The notes: generated from the letters alone by a model not told the origin. DNA of 6,333 nt from Chlamydiota bacterium (GCA_003648225.1 QMOL01000181.1:1-6333); one strand, 5' to 3'. Shown: positions 1 through 5,583, counted from the first letter of the stretch. Translations and numbers: made by a program.

Positions 1-2
1 AA

Positions 3-1136
3 GAATTCGCTAAAGAACTTGTTTATAAGAGAAAAGATGTTAAATCATGGTTGGACGGTAACGTTGCTTTTTCACAATATGACGGCGAACTCGGATGGCT
101 TTTAAAGGGTTGCCACGTTAAGGATGGCGTTGACGACACATGGTGCACATACTCTTACGAAAATGGCGGACTGGGCTGCAGAAAAACAATCAATTATGCA
201 GATAAGAAATGCAGAATTAATGCTTATGGCGATAGCTTTACCCAGTGCCATCAGGTAAGCGATGGAGAAACCTGGGAAGAAATTCTCGCCGCGCATTTTG
301 GGGAACTGATTAGAAATTTTGGCGTTGGCGGCTGGTCGGTTTATCAGGCATATTTAAGAATGAAACGCGAAGAAAAAAAAACTCCCGCGGAATATATTAT
401 TTTTAATATTTGGGGAGATGACCATTTCAGGAACCTTGATTCATGGAGAAAAATCAGAGTTCCTCAAATGAAAGGTTTTGGAGAGCCAACACTGCCTTAT
501 GTGGAAGTCAATCCGGAAACTAAAAAATTTAAAGAATATCCGAATCCCTGCCCGACAAAGGAATCAGTTTATAATTTATGTGATATTGACTGGGTGATTA
601 ACAGATTCAAAGATGATTTTGTATTTAATATTATGCTGGCACATAAAAGCGCTGCGGATATGGAAGTGGATAAAAGTTACGATAAAACAAAAAATCTCGC
701 GACCACTTTCGGTATCAACACAAAAATAGATTCAGCCGGGGCAATTAGCAAAGCGGCCAATGAGATGCACACCAGAGCGGCATTATACGCGTCAATGCGT
801 ATTGTAGAACTTGTTGAGGATTACGCTGAAAAAAATAATAAAAAAATCCTTTACGTTCTTTCATTTGGAAGTTATGACATAGCGAAAAGAATAAAAGAAG
901 GAACCAGATTTGATCAGGAATTTGTGGACTTTATGAAGGAGAAGAAATTACCGTATGTTGATTTGATGGACGCGCATGTAAAAGATTACGCGAAATATAA
1001 GATTAGTGTTGAGGATTATTTGAAGCAATATTATATTGGACATTACAATCCGCGCGGTAATTTTTTTCATGCCTGGGCGATAAAAGACAAACTTGTTGAA
1101 ATGTTGAATCCAAAACCTACAGTATATAAAAAATGA
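3..1136 (+). CDS. SGNH/GDSL-fold hydrolase-like protein, 5' end outside window
   Basis: The frame is open from the first full codon (position 3), so the gene is 5'-truncated by the window; a TTG at 51 has no ribosome binding site and is probably internal. About 377 residues are visible. The SGNH fold is supported by a block I motif (INAYGDSFTQ, nucleophile Ser codon 234-236), a block II-like NFGVGGWS (about 315-340) and a C-terminal block V-like GHYNPRGN (His codon 1041-1043). Family members are esterases, lipases or carbohydrate O-acetyl-esterases/transferases, often acting on polysaccharides. The segment between blocks II and V (FNIWGDDHFRN and beyond) is long and less typical. The Asp usually found two or three residues before the block V His is not there (the residues are YIG), so the catalytic set may be a Ser-His pair or use another acid. 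Substrate unknown. The fold call is fairly sure; the activity is inference. Confidence 0.72.
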   Translation, partial: EFAKELVYKRKDVKSWLDGNVAFSQYDGELGWLLKGCHVKDGVDDTWCTYSYENGGLGCRKTINYADKKCRINAYGDSFTQCHQVSDGETWEEILAAHFGELIRNFGVGGWSVYQAYLRMKREEKKTPAEYIIFNIWGDDHFRNLDSWRKIRVPQMKGFGEPTLPYVEVNPETKKFKEYPNPCPTKESVYNLCDIDWVINRFKDDFVFNIMLAHKSAADMEVDKSYDKTKNLATTFGINTKIDSAGAISKAANEMHTRAALYASMRIVELVEDYAEKNNKKILYVLSFGSYDIAKRIKEGTRFDQEFVDFMKEKKLPYVDLMDAHVKDYAKYKISVEDYLKQYYIGHYNPRGNFFHAWAIKDKLVEMLNPKPTVYKK

Positions 1137-1225
1137 TGACATATAAATTTTCGGAAAACGAAATTAAAATGCTAGTAAGGAATGTTGTAGCTATTCTGAA
1201 CTTTGCAAGCGAGCTTTTTGGGTAA
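1136..1225 (+). CDS. 29-codon ORF overlapping the SGNH stop (coupled small gene or gene remnant)
   Basis: The ATG shares its A with the TGA stop of the SGNH gene (TGATG), a classic arrangement for translational coupling by re-initiation. The product begins MTYKFSENEIKML and ends FASELFG, and looks like an amphipathic helix. No family is recognised. The stop at 1223-1225 falls just 5 nt before the first REP-like motif, so this could be the 5' remnant of a longer gene cut off by a rearrangement that brought in the repeat, or a genuine small protein. No Shine-Dalgarno sequence precedes it. Reality as a gene is uncertain. Confidence 0.3.
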   Translation: MTYKFSENEIKMLVRNVVAILNFASELFG

Positions 1226-1230
1226 TCAAA

Positions 1231-1293
1231 ACTGTTAGGGGGTCAGGCACCAAGTGGTCAAGTGTAGACTTGACTGTTAGGGGGTCAGGCACC
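1231..1293. repeat. REP-like repeat pair with central hairpin
   Basis: Two identical 21-nt copies (1231-1251 and 1273-1293) contain GTTAGGGGGTCAGGCACC and are separated by exactly 21 nt. The spacer holds an inverted repeat, GTCAAGT (1257-1263), loop GTAG, ACTTGAC (1268-1274), whose right arm runs into the second copy. GC-rich direct repeats with a hairpin in an AT-rich intergenic region resemble REP elements mobilised by RAYT/IS200-type Y1 transposases; no transposase is present here, so that link is inference. The second copy ends 28 nt before the start codon of the nuclease-like gene, so the repeat would lie in its 5' leader if transcribed from upstream. Confidence 0.7.
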
Positions 1294-1321
1294 TAATGAG
1301 TAATTTTTATTTGATAAGATA

Positions 1322-1744
1322 ATGAATTCAGGGTTGTATTTTTTGTTGATTCGTTTGAAGAAGTCGTGTCAACTGACCATTGCCGGAAAAGGTGTGACAG
1401 TTCTGCGGGGATATTATATTTATACCGGTTCTGCACAGAAAAACCTGGCAAGCAGAATTGAACGTCATTGCAGAAAAGAAAAAAAGAAGCATTGGCATAT
1501 AGATTATTTACTTGAATTTGCAGAAGTGATTGATGTAAAAATTTTGCCGAATATTCCACAGGAAAAAGAGGTTATTTATGCAGAAAAATGGCTTACTATC
1601 GCTGATTTTGTTCCCGTGAAGAAATTCGGTGCGAGTGATTCGACCGCCGAATCACATTTAACCGGATTTTATACAAAGAGAAAAATTATGCAATCGGAAT
1701 TGTGGAATTGTGTAAGTGGCTGGCAGATGCCTGTGTCGAATTAA
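1322..1744 (+). CDS. GIY-YIG nuclease-like protein of the DUF123 family
   Basis: This 140-aa protein matches the DUF123 (COG1833) branch of GIY-YIG domains. It has the N-terminal GLYFLLIRL strand (residues 4-12), the YIG-equivalent GYYIYTGSA (30-38), the conserved basic helix RIERH (45-49), the HWHIDYLL motif (57-64), an acidic residue in YAEKW (Glu88) and FGASDS...SHL (103-113). The last motif in many relatives carries cysteines (recalled as SDCxCxSHL); here those positions are Ser, Thr, Ala or Glu. Stand-alone DUF123 proteins have no settled cellular role; nuclease activity is inferred from the fold. The start at 1322 is fixed by an in-frame stop at 1301-1303 and by agreement with the family's N terminus. 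No clear Shine-Dalgarno precedes it. It lies 48 bp upstream of the Nudix gene and is probably co-transcribed with it. Confidence 0.85.
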   Translation: MNSGLYFLLIRLKKSCQLTIAGKGVTVLRGYYIYTGSAQKNLASRIERHCRKEKKKHWHIDYLLEFAEVIDVKILPNIPQEKEVIYAEKWLTIADFVPVKKFGASDSTAESHLTGFYTKRKIMQSELWNCVSGWQMPVSN

Positions 1745-1792
1745 AAATTACAAAATTATAAAATTGTAAAATCACCCAATTATTAAATTAAA

Positions 1793-2338
1793 ATGTGGAA
1801 ACGGAAAAAAAGAAAGACTTTGGTTGAATCAGAATGGATCAGGCATTATCTTGATACCTTAACGCTCCCAAGCGGAAAAGAAATAGATTTTCACGCGCTT
1901 GAATTTCCGATGAAAGTGGCGGGAATATTGCCTGTTCGTGATGACGGGAAAATATTATTGACACTTCAATATCGCTATATGGCTGATTCTATGAGTTGGG
2001 AAATTCCTGCCGGTAATGTGCCGGAAGATGAAGAGCTTTTAATTGGCGCGCGGAGAGAATTGATTGAAGAGACCGGTTATGATGCCAAATCACTTGAATT
2101 ATTTTATGAATTTTATCCTCAGATAGGAAGAAGCGACCACTATTTCCACGTTTTTCTCGCGCGCGGCTTGGAAAAGGTAAGTGATGAAATTGATATCGAT
2201 GAAGTTGCGGAAGTAAAATGGTTTACTGAAAAAGAAGTGTTTCAAATGCTTGATGATAAAACAATAATTGACGGATTTACTGCTATAGTTTTTATGAGAT
2301 ATAAATTGAAGAAAGATATGAATAAAATTTCTAATTAG
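1793..2338 (+). CDS. Nudix hydrolase, ADP-ribose pyrophosphatase type
   Basis: The 181-aa protein contains a perfect Nudix box (G-x5-E-x7-RE-U-x-EE-x-G-U) at residues 74-96, including RELIEETGY, whose glutamates bind the catalytic Mg2+. The preceding WEIPAG (69-74) and the YRYM (60-63) element are typical of the NudF/ADP-ribose pyrophosphatase group, as is the following YPQIGRSDHYFHVF (108-121). Such enzymes cleave ADP-ribose or nucleotide-sugars to NMP plus sugar phosphate, in the cytoplasm, for housecleaning or NAD turnover. The exact substrate cannot be read from the sequence; GDP-mannose is an alternative. The ATG at 1793 has no Shine-Dalgarno. The stop TAG (2336-2338) lies inside the left terminal repeat of the MITE-like element, so the last residues (NKISN) may not be ancestral. 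Confidence 0.93.
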   Translation: MWKRKKRKTLVESEWIRHYLDTLTLPSGKEIDFHALEFPMKVAGILPVRDDGKILLTLQYRYMADSMSWEIPAGNVPEDEELLIGARRELIEETGYDAKSLELFYEFYPQIGRSDHYFHVFLARGLEKVSDEIDIDEVAEVKWFTEKEVFQMLDDKTIIDGFTAIVFMRYKLKKDMNKISN

Positions 2339-2515
2339 TCGTTTTTTGAAAACTACTTAAAAGTAGGAATAATGGGATGTTCAAGCTTAAAAAAAGGTGT
2401 AAAAGCCAAATTTGGCTGATTCTTGCGTTGATTTCAGCGCAGCGTATAAAAATACGTTTTCGCTTTATCACCTTATAATCGCCGAAAATCTGACTTTTTA
2501 AGTAACGACTAATTA
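2332..2515. mobile_element. 184-bp MITE-like non-autonomous element
   Basis: The ends are a perfect 12-bp inverted repeat: TAATTAGTCGTT (2332-2343) and AACGACTAATTA (2504-2515). Similarity continues inward as ACTTAAAA motifs, with a 10-nt insertion on the left. Inside are further palindromes: CTACTT-AA-AAGTAG (2353-2366), AGCCAAATTTGGCT (2404-2417), GCGTTG-ATTT-CAGCGC (2425-2440) and CGTAT-AAAA-ATACG (2443-2456). A long-range pairing of 2394-2405 with 2463-2474 matches at 10 of 12 positions. Because TAATTA occurs in the same orientation at both ends, the target duplication could be TA (as in IS630/Tc1-mariner relatives) up to TAATTA. No transposase is encoded. A 33-codon ORF (2377-2478) lies within but shows no family. 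The MITE call rests on structure alone; a structured RNA or regulatory region is the alternative. Confidence 0.6.
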
Positions 2516-2541
2516 TATTAAGGAGTGTATTGAATAACCAC

Positions 2542-2570
2542 TTGTTTTTAATTTTATTTTTTGATATTAT
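2542..2570 (+). promoter_or_regulatory. Candidate sigma70 promoter for the PEP-CTERM gene
   Basis: TTGTTT (2542-2547) and TATTAT (2565-2570) are spaced by 17 nt, giving a 3/6 plus 5/6 match. Transcription would begin near 2577 and leave a leader of about 47 nt. An overlapping alternative is TTGATA (2561-2566) with TAATAA 17 nt downstream. The site lies just outside the MITE-like element. The region is AT-rich, so chance matches are possible. Confidence 0.4.
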
Positions 2571-2623
2571 ATATGGTGTGGTTTAATAAAAGTTAGTAAT
2601 AACAGATACTTAAGGAGGAAGCT

Positions 2624-4033
2624 ATGAAGAAAAAACTATTCACTTGCGCTATCGCGCTAATTCTATCTCTGTCTGCAATTTCGGCATTCGCAAGCATTGC
2701 CGGAAGCACATTAACCGCAACGACAAAATATACTCCAGGTGTTACAAATACTCTGGCATATGACTGTTATAATGCCAATGATTACTCGGTTGATTATGAA
2801 TATATTTATACTGTTGCTATTCAATATATTTCAAATATGAATGTATTATCCGGATTAAAGGGCTATGGTAATGAAAGCCCTTTAAATTATAATGGCGCAG
2901 TAGGTGAAGCGGCTTTAGCTAAATGGGACAGCGATGAATCTGCCGGAACAGGTTATGGCGCAATAAGCGGAGGCGGCCATGGTTATTTTACTAATGAAGT
3001 GGCAATTGATTCTTCAATAACCGGCAGTGTGGTTCTTACTTATTATTTAGTTGGTGATTATGGATTTGGAATAACAAACACACTTATCATTAAGGACGTA
3101 AACGATTTCGTTTCTAATCCCCCGACTGCGATAACTGAAGTAGCCGCTCCTGTAACTTGGGATTTTGCTATTTTGCGCGGCATTTCTAATCCAAATGAAT
3201 TAGATACAACAGTATATTTCGAATATGGTCTTGATACAAGTTATGGGTCTGTCAGCCCGATGTATACCATTTTCGATGGAAATACAGATGTTCATGTACC
3301 TGTTACCACTTCAGAGTTAACCCCCGGTTCAACGTATCATTATCGTTTTATAGCTTATAATGTAGCGGGAACAAATTACGGTTCTGACATGGTATTCACC
3401 ACTTCTGTTTCACCGGTGAGAACTCCGTCAATGTTCTTTCAGCCTCTAAATATTTATAGTGGAGTTGCTGCGTGTCAATTGGATTCAACTCAACCTTTTG
3501 ATGCTCGTGCTGCAGATGATTTTATGTATTCAAGTTCTACTGATTATATTTATCAGGTGAGATGGTGGCTCGCTGAATGGAACGGCACACCACCTTATGT
3601 AACGCCTTCTGCATTCAATATTTATCTTTACACAAACTATGCCGGCGGTAGTGGATGTTACCCGACTAATGTGATTAAATCTTGGAATATTCCGATTGCT
3701 CAATGTAATGAACAATTATTTGATGCTGACACAGGCACCTATAGTTACTGGGCTGAACTATCTCCCAAATACAAACCGCAACCCGGTGTTCATTATTGGC
3801 TGACTATTCAACCGGTAGTAGATTTTCCACCTCAGGCAGGATTGAAATTGGCTGCCACTACCGGTAATCTTTGTCCGGCTATGCAGGTTTTTCCTCTTGC
3901 CGGCCTTCCGGATTGGACGCCTCTTAGCAGTGGTTCGGACATAGCGTATGTTATTTATCCGAATCCTGTACCTGAGCCTGCTGTTTTTATAGTTTTGCTT
4001 ACCGGATTATTATTATTGATAAAGAAAAGATAA
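2624..4033 (+). CDS. PEP-CTERM sorting-signal surface protein with Fn3-like domain
   Basis: The start is marked by a strong AAGGAGG (2612-2618), 5 nt before the ATG. Residues 1-23 are a Sec signal peptide (basic MKKK, hydrophobic core, probable cleavage after AFA). Residues about 24-160 are a Thr/Tyr/Asn-rich, beta-strand-like segment. Residues about 165-262 resemble a fibronectin type III domain (PPTAITEVAAPVTW...VYFEYGLDTSYG...ELTPGSTYHYRFIAYN...FTT). Residues about 268-445 form another beta-rich domain with ADDF (297-300) and HYWLTIQP (390-397), a pattern I recall from other PEP-CTERM proteins. The C terminus has VPEP (449-452), a hydrophobic helix (453-466) and KKR, the tripartite PEP-CTERM signal recognised by exosortase. 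The mature protein would be exported and tied to the envelope or exopolysaccharide. No exosortase is present in the window. Ligand or function unknown. It appears to be a single-gene unit ended by a strong terminator. Confidence 0.9.
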   Translation: MKKKLFTCAIALILSLSAISAFASIAGSTLTATTKYTPGVTNTLAYDCYNANDYSVDYEYIYTVAIQYISNMNVLSGLKGYGNESPLNYNGAVGEAALAKWDSDESAGTGYGAISGGGHGYFTNEVAIDSSITGSVVLTYYLVGDYGFGITNTLIIKDVNDFVSNPPTAITEVAAPVTWDFAILRGISNPNELDTTVYFEYGLDTSYGSVSPMYTIFDGNTDVHVPVTTSELTPGSTYHYRFIAYNVAGTNYGSDMVFTTSVSPVRTPSMFFQPLNIYSGVAACQLDSTQPFDARAADDFMYSSSTDYIYQVRWWLAEWNGTPPYVTPSAFNIYLYTNYAGGSGCYPTNVIKSWNIPIAQCNEQLFDADTGTYSYWAELSPKYKPQPGVHYWLTIQPVVDFPPQAGLKLAATTGNLCPAMQVFPLAGLPDWTPLSSGSDIAYVIYPNPVPEPAVFIVLLTGLLLLIKKR

Positions 4034-4059
4034 AGTAAACATCAATCATAAATTCAAAT

Positions 4060-4099
4060 AATATAAAGAGCCGCAATTTTTATTGCGGCTCTTTATATT
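4060..4099 (+). terminator. Rho-independent terminator after the PEP-CTERM gene
   Basis: A perfect 18-bp stem (4060-4077 with 4082-4099, core AGAGCCGCAAT/ATTGCGGCTCT) closes a TTTT loop, beginning 26 nt after the stop codon. The distal arm ends CTTTATATT, so the U-rich tract is part of the stem, and the A-rich left arm could allow termination in both directions. Confidence 0.9.
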
Positions 4100-4126
4100 G
4101 ACTCAAAATTGTATTTCTGTTATAAT
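4098..4126 (+). promoter_or_regulatory. Near-consensus sigma70 promoter for the epimerase gene
   Basis: TTGACT (4098-4103), a 17-nt spacer and a perfect TATAAT (4121-4126). The -35 box begins in the last two bases of the preceding terminator stem. Transcription should start near 4133, giving a leader of about 115 nt before the TTG start at 4248. Confidence 0.85.
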
Positions 4127-4149
4127 TTCTTAATAAATTCGGAAGTGGT

Positions 4150-4224
4150 ATGATATCAAAGGAGGTGACACCGGTACTCCATCGAAAATGCGAATTGAGG
4201 GGTTTTCGGTCAGACAATAAATAA
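4150..4224 (+). CDS. 24-codon ORF in the epimerase leader (possible leader peptide)
   Basis: ATG at 4150 opens a short frame (MISKEVTPVLHRKCELRGF..., stop TAA 4222-4224) lying wholly within the leader. Only a weak GGAAG lies upstream, 4 nt from the ATG; the strong AAAGGAGGTGA is inside the ORF rather than before it. The peptide has many basic residues and no runs of one amino acid, so it does not look like a classic attenuator peptide. It could be a chance ORF in a structured RNA. Confidence 0.2.
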   Translation: MISKEVTPVLHRKCELRGFRSDNK

Positions 4225-4236
4225 TTAAAACAAAAT

Positions 4237-4241
4237 AAAGG
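4237..4241 (+). promoter_or_regulatory. Ribosome binding site fixing a TTG start
   Basis: AAAGG lies 6 nt before TTG 4248. An in-frame TAA at 4236-4238 rules out any upstream start, and the residues after the TTG (ANFLITGGAGFIG) match the normal N terminus of the SDR family, so the TTG is almost certainly the true initiator. Confidence 0.75.
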
Positions 4242-4247
4242 ATTATC

Positions 4248-5183
4248 TTGGCTAATTTTCTAATTACAGGCGGCGCGGGCTTCATCGGTTCGCATATTGT
4301 CGAAGAACTTGTCGCAAAGGATCAAACGGTTCGTGTGATTGATAATCTCTCCACCGGGAATATTGATAACATAAAACCTTTTATGAATTCTATTGAATTT
4401 ATAAACGATGATATTCGTAATGCCAATGTTGTCAATACGGCAATGCGGGGAATTGATTTCGTGCTACATCAGGCTGCTCTGCCTTCGGTTCCACGCTCGA
4501 TTGCCGACCCTATAACCTCGAATGAAGTAAATATAAACGGCACGTTAAACATTCTTTGGTCAGCTCATAAAAATAAAATTAAACGCGTTGTGATGGCGAG
4601 TTCTTCTTCTGTTTATGGAAATATAAATGTATCACCTAAACACGAAGAGTTAAAACTTTCTCCCGAATCACCTTACGCGGTAACAAAATTAACCGGCGAA
4701 CTTTATGCCCGCTCTTTTTATAATGTTTACGGTCTTGAGACGGTCTGTTTGAGATATTTTAATGTTTTCGGTCCGCGGCAGGATCCTGATTCTCCTTATG
4801 CGGCGGTAATTCCCATTTTTGTTTCTGAAATGAATGAAGGCAGACCCGCACCGATTAACGGTGACGGTTCACAAACCCGGGATTTCACTTTTGTAAAAAA
4901 TGTTGTGAGAGCAAATTTGCTCGCCTGTGAAGCCGATAGCAATGTAGCCGGAAAGGCAATGAACGCCGCTTGCGGCGGAAGTATAAGTTTGCTTAAACTT
5001 GTTGAATTGATTAATAAAACACTCGGCACGGATATTAAACCGTTTTTTAGAGATAATCGTGCCGGAGATGTTATGCACTCAAAAGCTGATATCAGTTTAG
5101 CAAAAAAATTAATGGATTATGAGCCGATAATTAAGTTTGAAGAAGGGCTTAAGCAAACAATAAACTTTTTAACCGGAAATTGA
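4248..5183 (+). CDS. NAD-dependent nucleotide-sugar 4-epimerase, extended SDR (UDP-GlcNAc/UDP-Glc epimerase-like)
   Basis: A complete 311-aa extended SDR. The Rossmann motif is GGAGFIG (residues 8-14), Asp32-Asn33 follow strand 2 as in NAD-preferring enzymes, and DD (54-55) and HQAA (74-77) contact the cofactor. The catalytic set is Ser119 in SSSSVYG, Tyr143 and Lys147 (YAVTK). RYFNVFGPRQDP (169-180), YAAVIP (184-189), NGDGSQTRDF (204-213) mark the sugar-nucleotide domain. The strings SVPRSIADPI (80-89) and QDP..YAAVIP are typical of the WbpP/TviC-like UDP-N-acetylhexosamine 4-epimerases, so UDP-GlcNAc/UDP-GalNAc (or the uronic acids) is the likeliest substrate; UDP-glucose/galactose remains possible. 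It would act in the cytoplasm and feed polysaccharide or glycan synthesis. It starts with TTG, has its own promoter and leader, and its stop codon overlaps the promoter of the next gene. Confidence 0.9.
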   Translation: MANFLITGGAGFIGSHIVEELVAKDQTVRVIDNLSTGNIDNIKPFMNSIEFINDDIRNANVVNTAMRGIDFVLHQAALPSVPRSIADPITSNEVNINGTLNILWSAHKNKIKRVVMASSSSVYGNINVSPKHEELKLSPESPYAVTKLTGELYARSFYNVYGLETVCLRYFNVFGPRQDPDSPYAAVIPIFVSEMNEGRPAPINGDGSQTRDFTFVKNVVRANLLACEADSNVAGKAMNAACGGSISLLKLVELINKTLGTDIKPFFRDNRAGDVMHSKADISLAKKLMDYEPIIKFEEGLKQTINFLTGN

Positions 5184-5208
5184 CATTTATTTATATTTAT
5201 GATAAAAT
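5180..5208 (+). promoter_or_regulatory. Near-consensus sigma70 promoter for the coiled-coil gene
   Basis: A perfect TTGACA (5180-5185) is followed by a 17-nt AT-rich spacer and TAAAAT (5203-5208, 5/6). The -35 box contains the TGA stop codon of the epimerase. Transcription should start near 5215, leaving a leader of about 27 nt with no visible Shine-Dalgarno. Confidence 0.8.
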
Positions 5209-5241
5209 AAATTTATAATTAATACAACTCTAAATTATATT

Positions 5242-5583
5242 ATGTCAACCTTCTTAGTAAAACCAATTGTTGAAGCTGTTAAAGCGGCACTTCTTCCTGA
5301 GATTCACGAGTTAAAACACGAAATTCTTGAAGTTAAGCAGGCTGTTTTTAAAAATACTGTTCAAATAGATGCAATTAATAAACATTTAGAACAAATCGAC
5401 AAGCGTTTTGAACAGGTTGACAAGCGTTTTGAACAGGTTGACAAGCGTTTTGAACAAGTTGAAAGTGAACTCAGAGATTTGAAATTAGATATTCGTGAGG
5501 TTCGTTCAATGGTTTTTACCGGACAAAATCAATATACAAAGCAACTAATTCATGAAGAATTAAAAGAGTATAAAACGAAATAA
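5242..5583 (+). CDS. 113-aa coiled-coil protein with tandem heptads
   Basis: No enzymatic family is recognised. Residues 21-91 form an unbroken heptad pattern with a/d positions I21, L24, I28, V31, V35, N38, I42, I45, L49, I52, F56, V59, F63, V66, F70, V73, L77, L80, I84, V87, V91; Pro19 marks the N-terminal boundary. The central RFEQVDK heptad (residues 55-75) is encoded by 21-bp DNA repeats and offers Asp-e/Arg-g ion pairs. The only polar core residue is N38 at a d position in VFKNTVQ, the I/V-x-x-N-T pattern known from trimeric coiled coils. There is no signal peptide or membrane segment, so it is probably cytoplasmic. It sits between two SDR genes but has its own strong promoter and a terminator, so it looks like a separate unit. 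Role unknown: a scaffold, adaptor or phage/plasmid-derived small protein are all possible. The ATG at 5242 has no Shine-Dalgarno. Confidence 0.8.
   Translation: MSTFLVKPIVEAVKAALLPEIHELKHEILEVKQAVFKNTVQIDAINKHLEQIDKRFEQVDKRFEQVDKRFEQVESELRDLKLDIREVRSMVFTGQNQYTKQLIHEELKEYKTK
5389..5463 (+). repeat. 21-bp in-frame tandem repeat, about 3.6 copies
   Basis: Units lie at 5389-5409, 5410-5430 and 5431-5451, with a partial fourth at 5452-5463. Units 2 and 3 are identical (core CAGGTTGACAAGCGTTTT), and unit 1 differs from them at three bases. Each unit encodes one heptad (EQVDKRF), so gain or loss of a unit would lengthen or shorten the coiled coil without breaking its register. Confidence 0.95.

Larger units (their letters stand above)
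4133..4247 (+). promoter_or_regulatory. Long, possibly structured 5' leader of the epimerase gene
   Basis: The leader contains AAAGGAGGTGA (4158-4168), an 11-nt complement to the usual 16S rRNA 3' end, yet no ATG, GTG or TTG follows at normal spacing. GGAG (4161-4164) can pair with CTCC (4177-4180), hiding the site. CGAAAA (4183-4188) can pair with TTTTCG (4203-4208), extended by a G-T and an A-T pair; CTCC could alternatively pair with GGGG (4199-4202), which would form an H-type pseudoknot with that stem. GC content is locally higher than in the AT-rich flanks. I do not recognise a known riboswitch class. A regulatory role is inference. Confidence 0.4.

Noticed and set aside
102..296. Antisense ORF opposite the SGNH-like gene
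   Set aside because: Covers the GDSFT block on the coding strand and has no independent support.
1146..1165. Small inverted repeat AATTTTCG...CGAAATT as a terminator of the SGNH gene
   Set aside because: The stem is short and bulged, and no T run follows; it also lies inside the 29-codon ORF.
1293..1559. 88-codon antisense ORF over the nuclease-like gene
   Set aside because: Overlaps a clearly conserved DUF123 gene and has no family-like motifs; a shadow frame.
1748..1769. TTACAA...TTGTAA inverted repeat between the nuclease-like and Nudix genes as an operator
   Set aside because: Only 6 bp of perfect symmetry in very AT-rich sequence, easily due to chance.
2377..2478. 33-codon + strand ORF (MFKLKKRCKSQIWLILALIS...) inside the MITE-like element
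   Set aside because: No ribosome binding site, and its sequence is dictated by the element's palindromes; kept only as a note within the element.
4796..5078. Two antisense ORFs over the 3' half of the epimerase
   Set aside because: They lie opposite the conserved sugar-nucleotide domain and show no domain or start signal.
5389..5463. CRISPR-like array
   Set aside because: The 21-bp units are contiguous without spacers and lie in frame within a coiled-coil gene.
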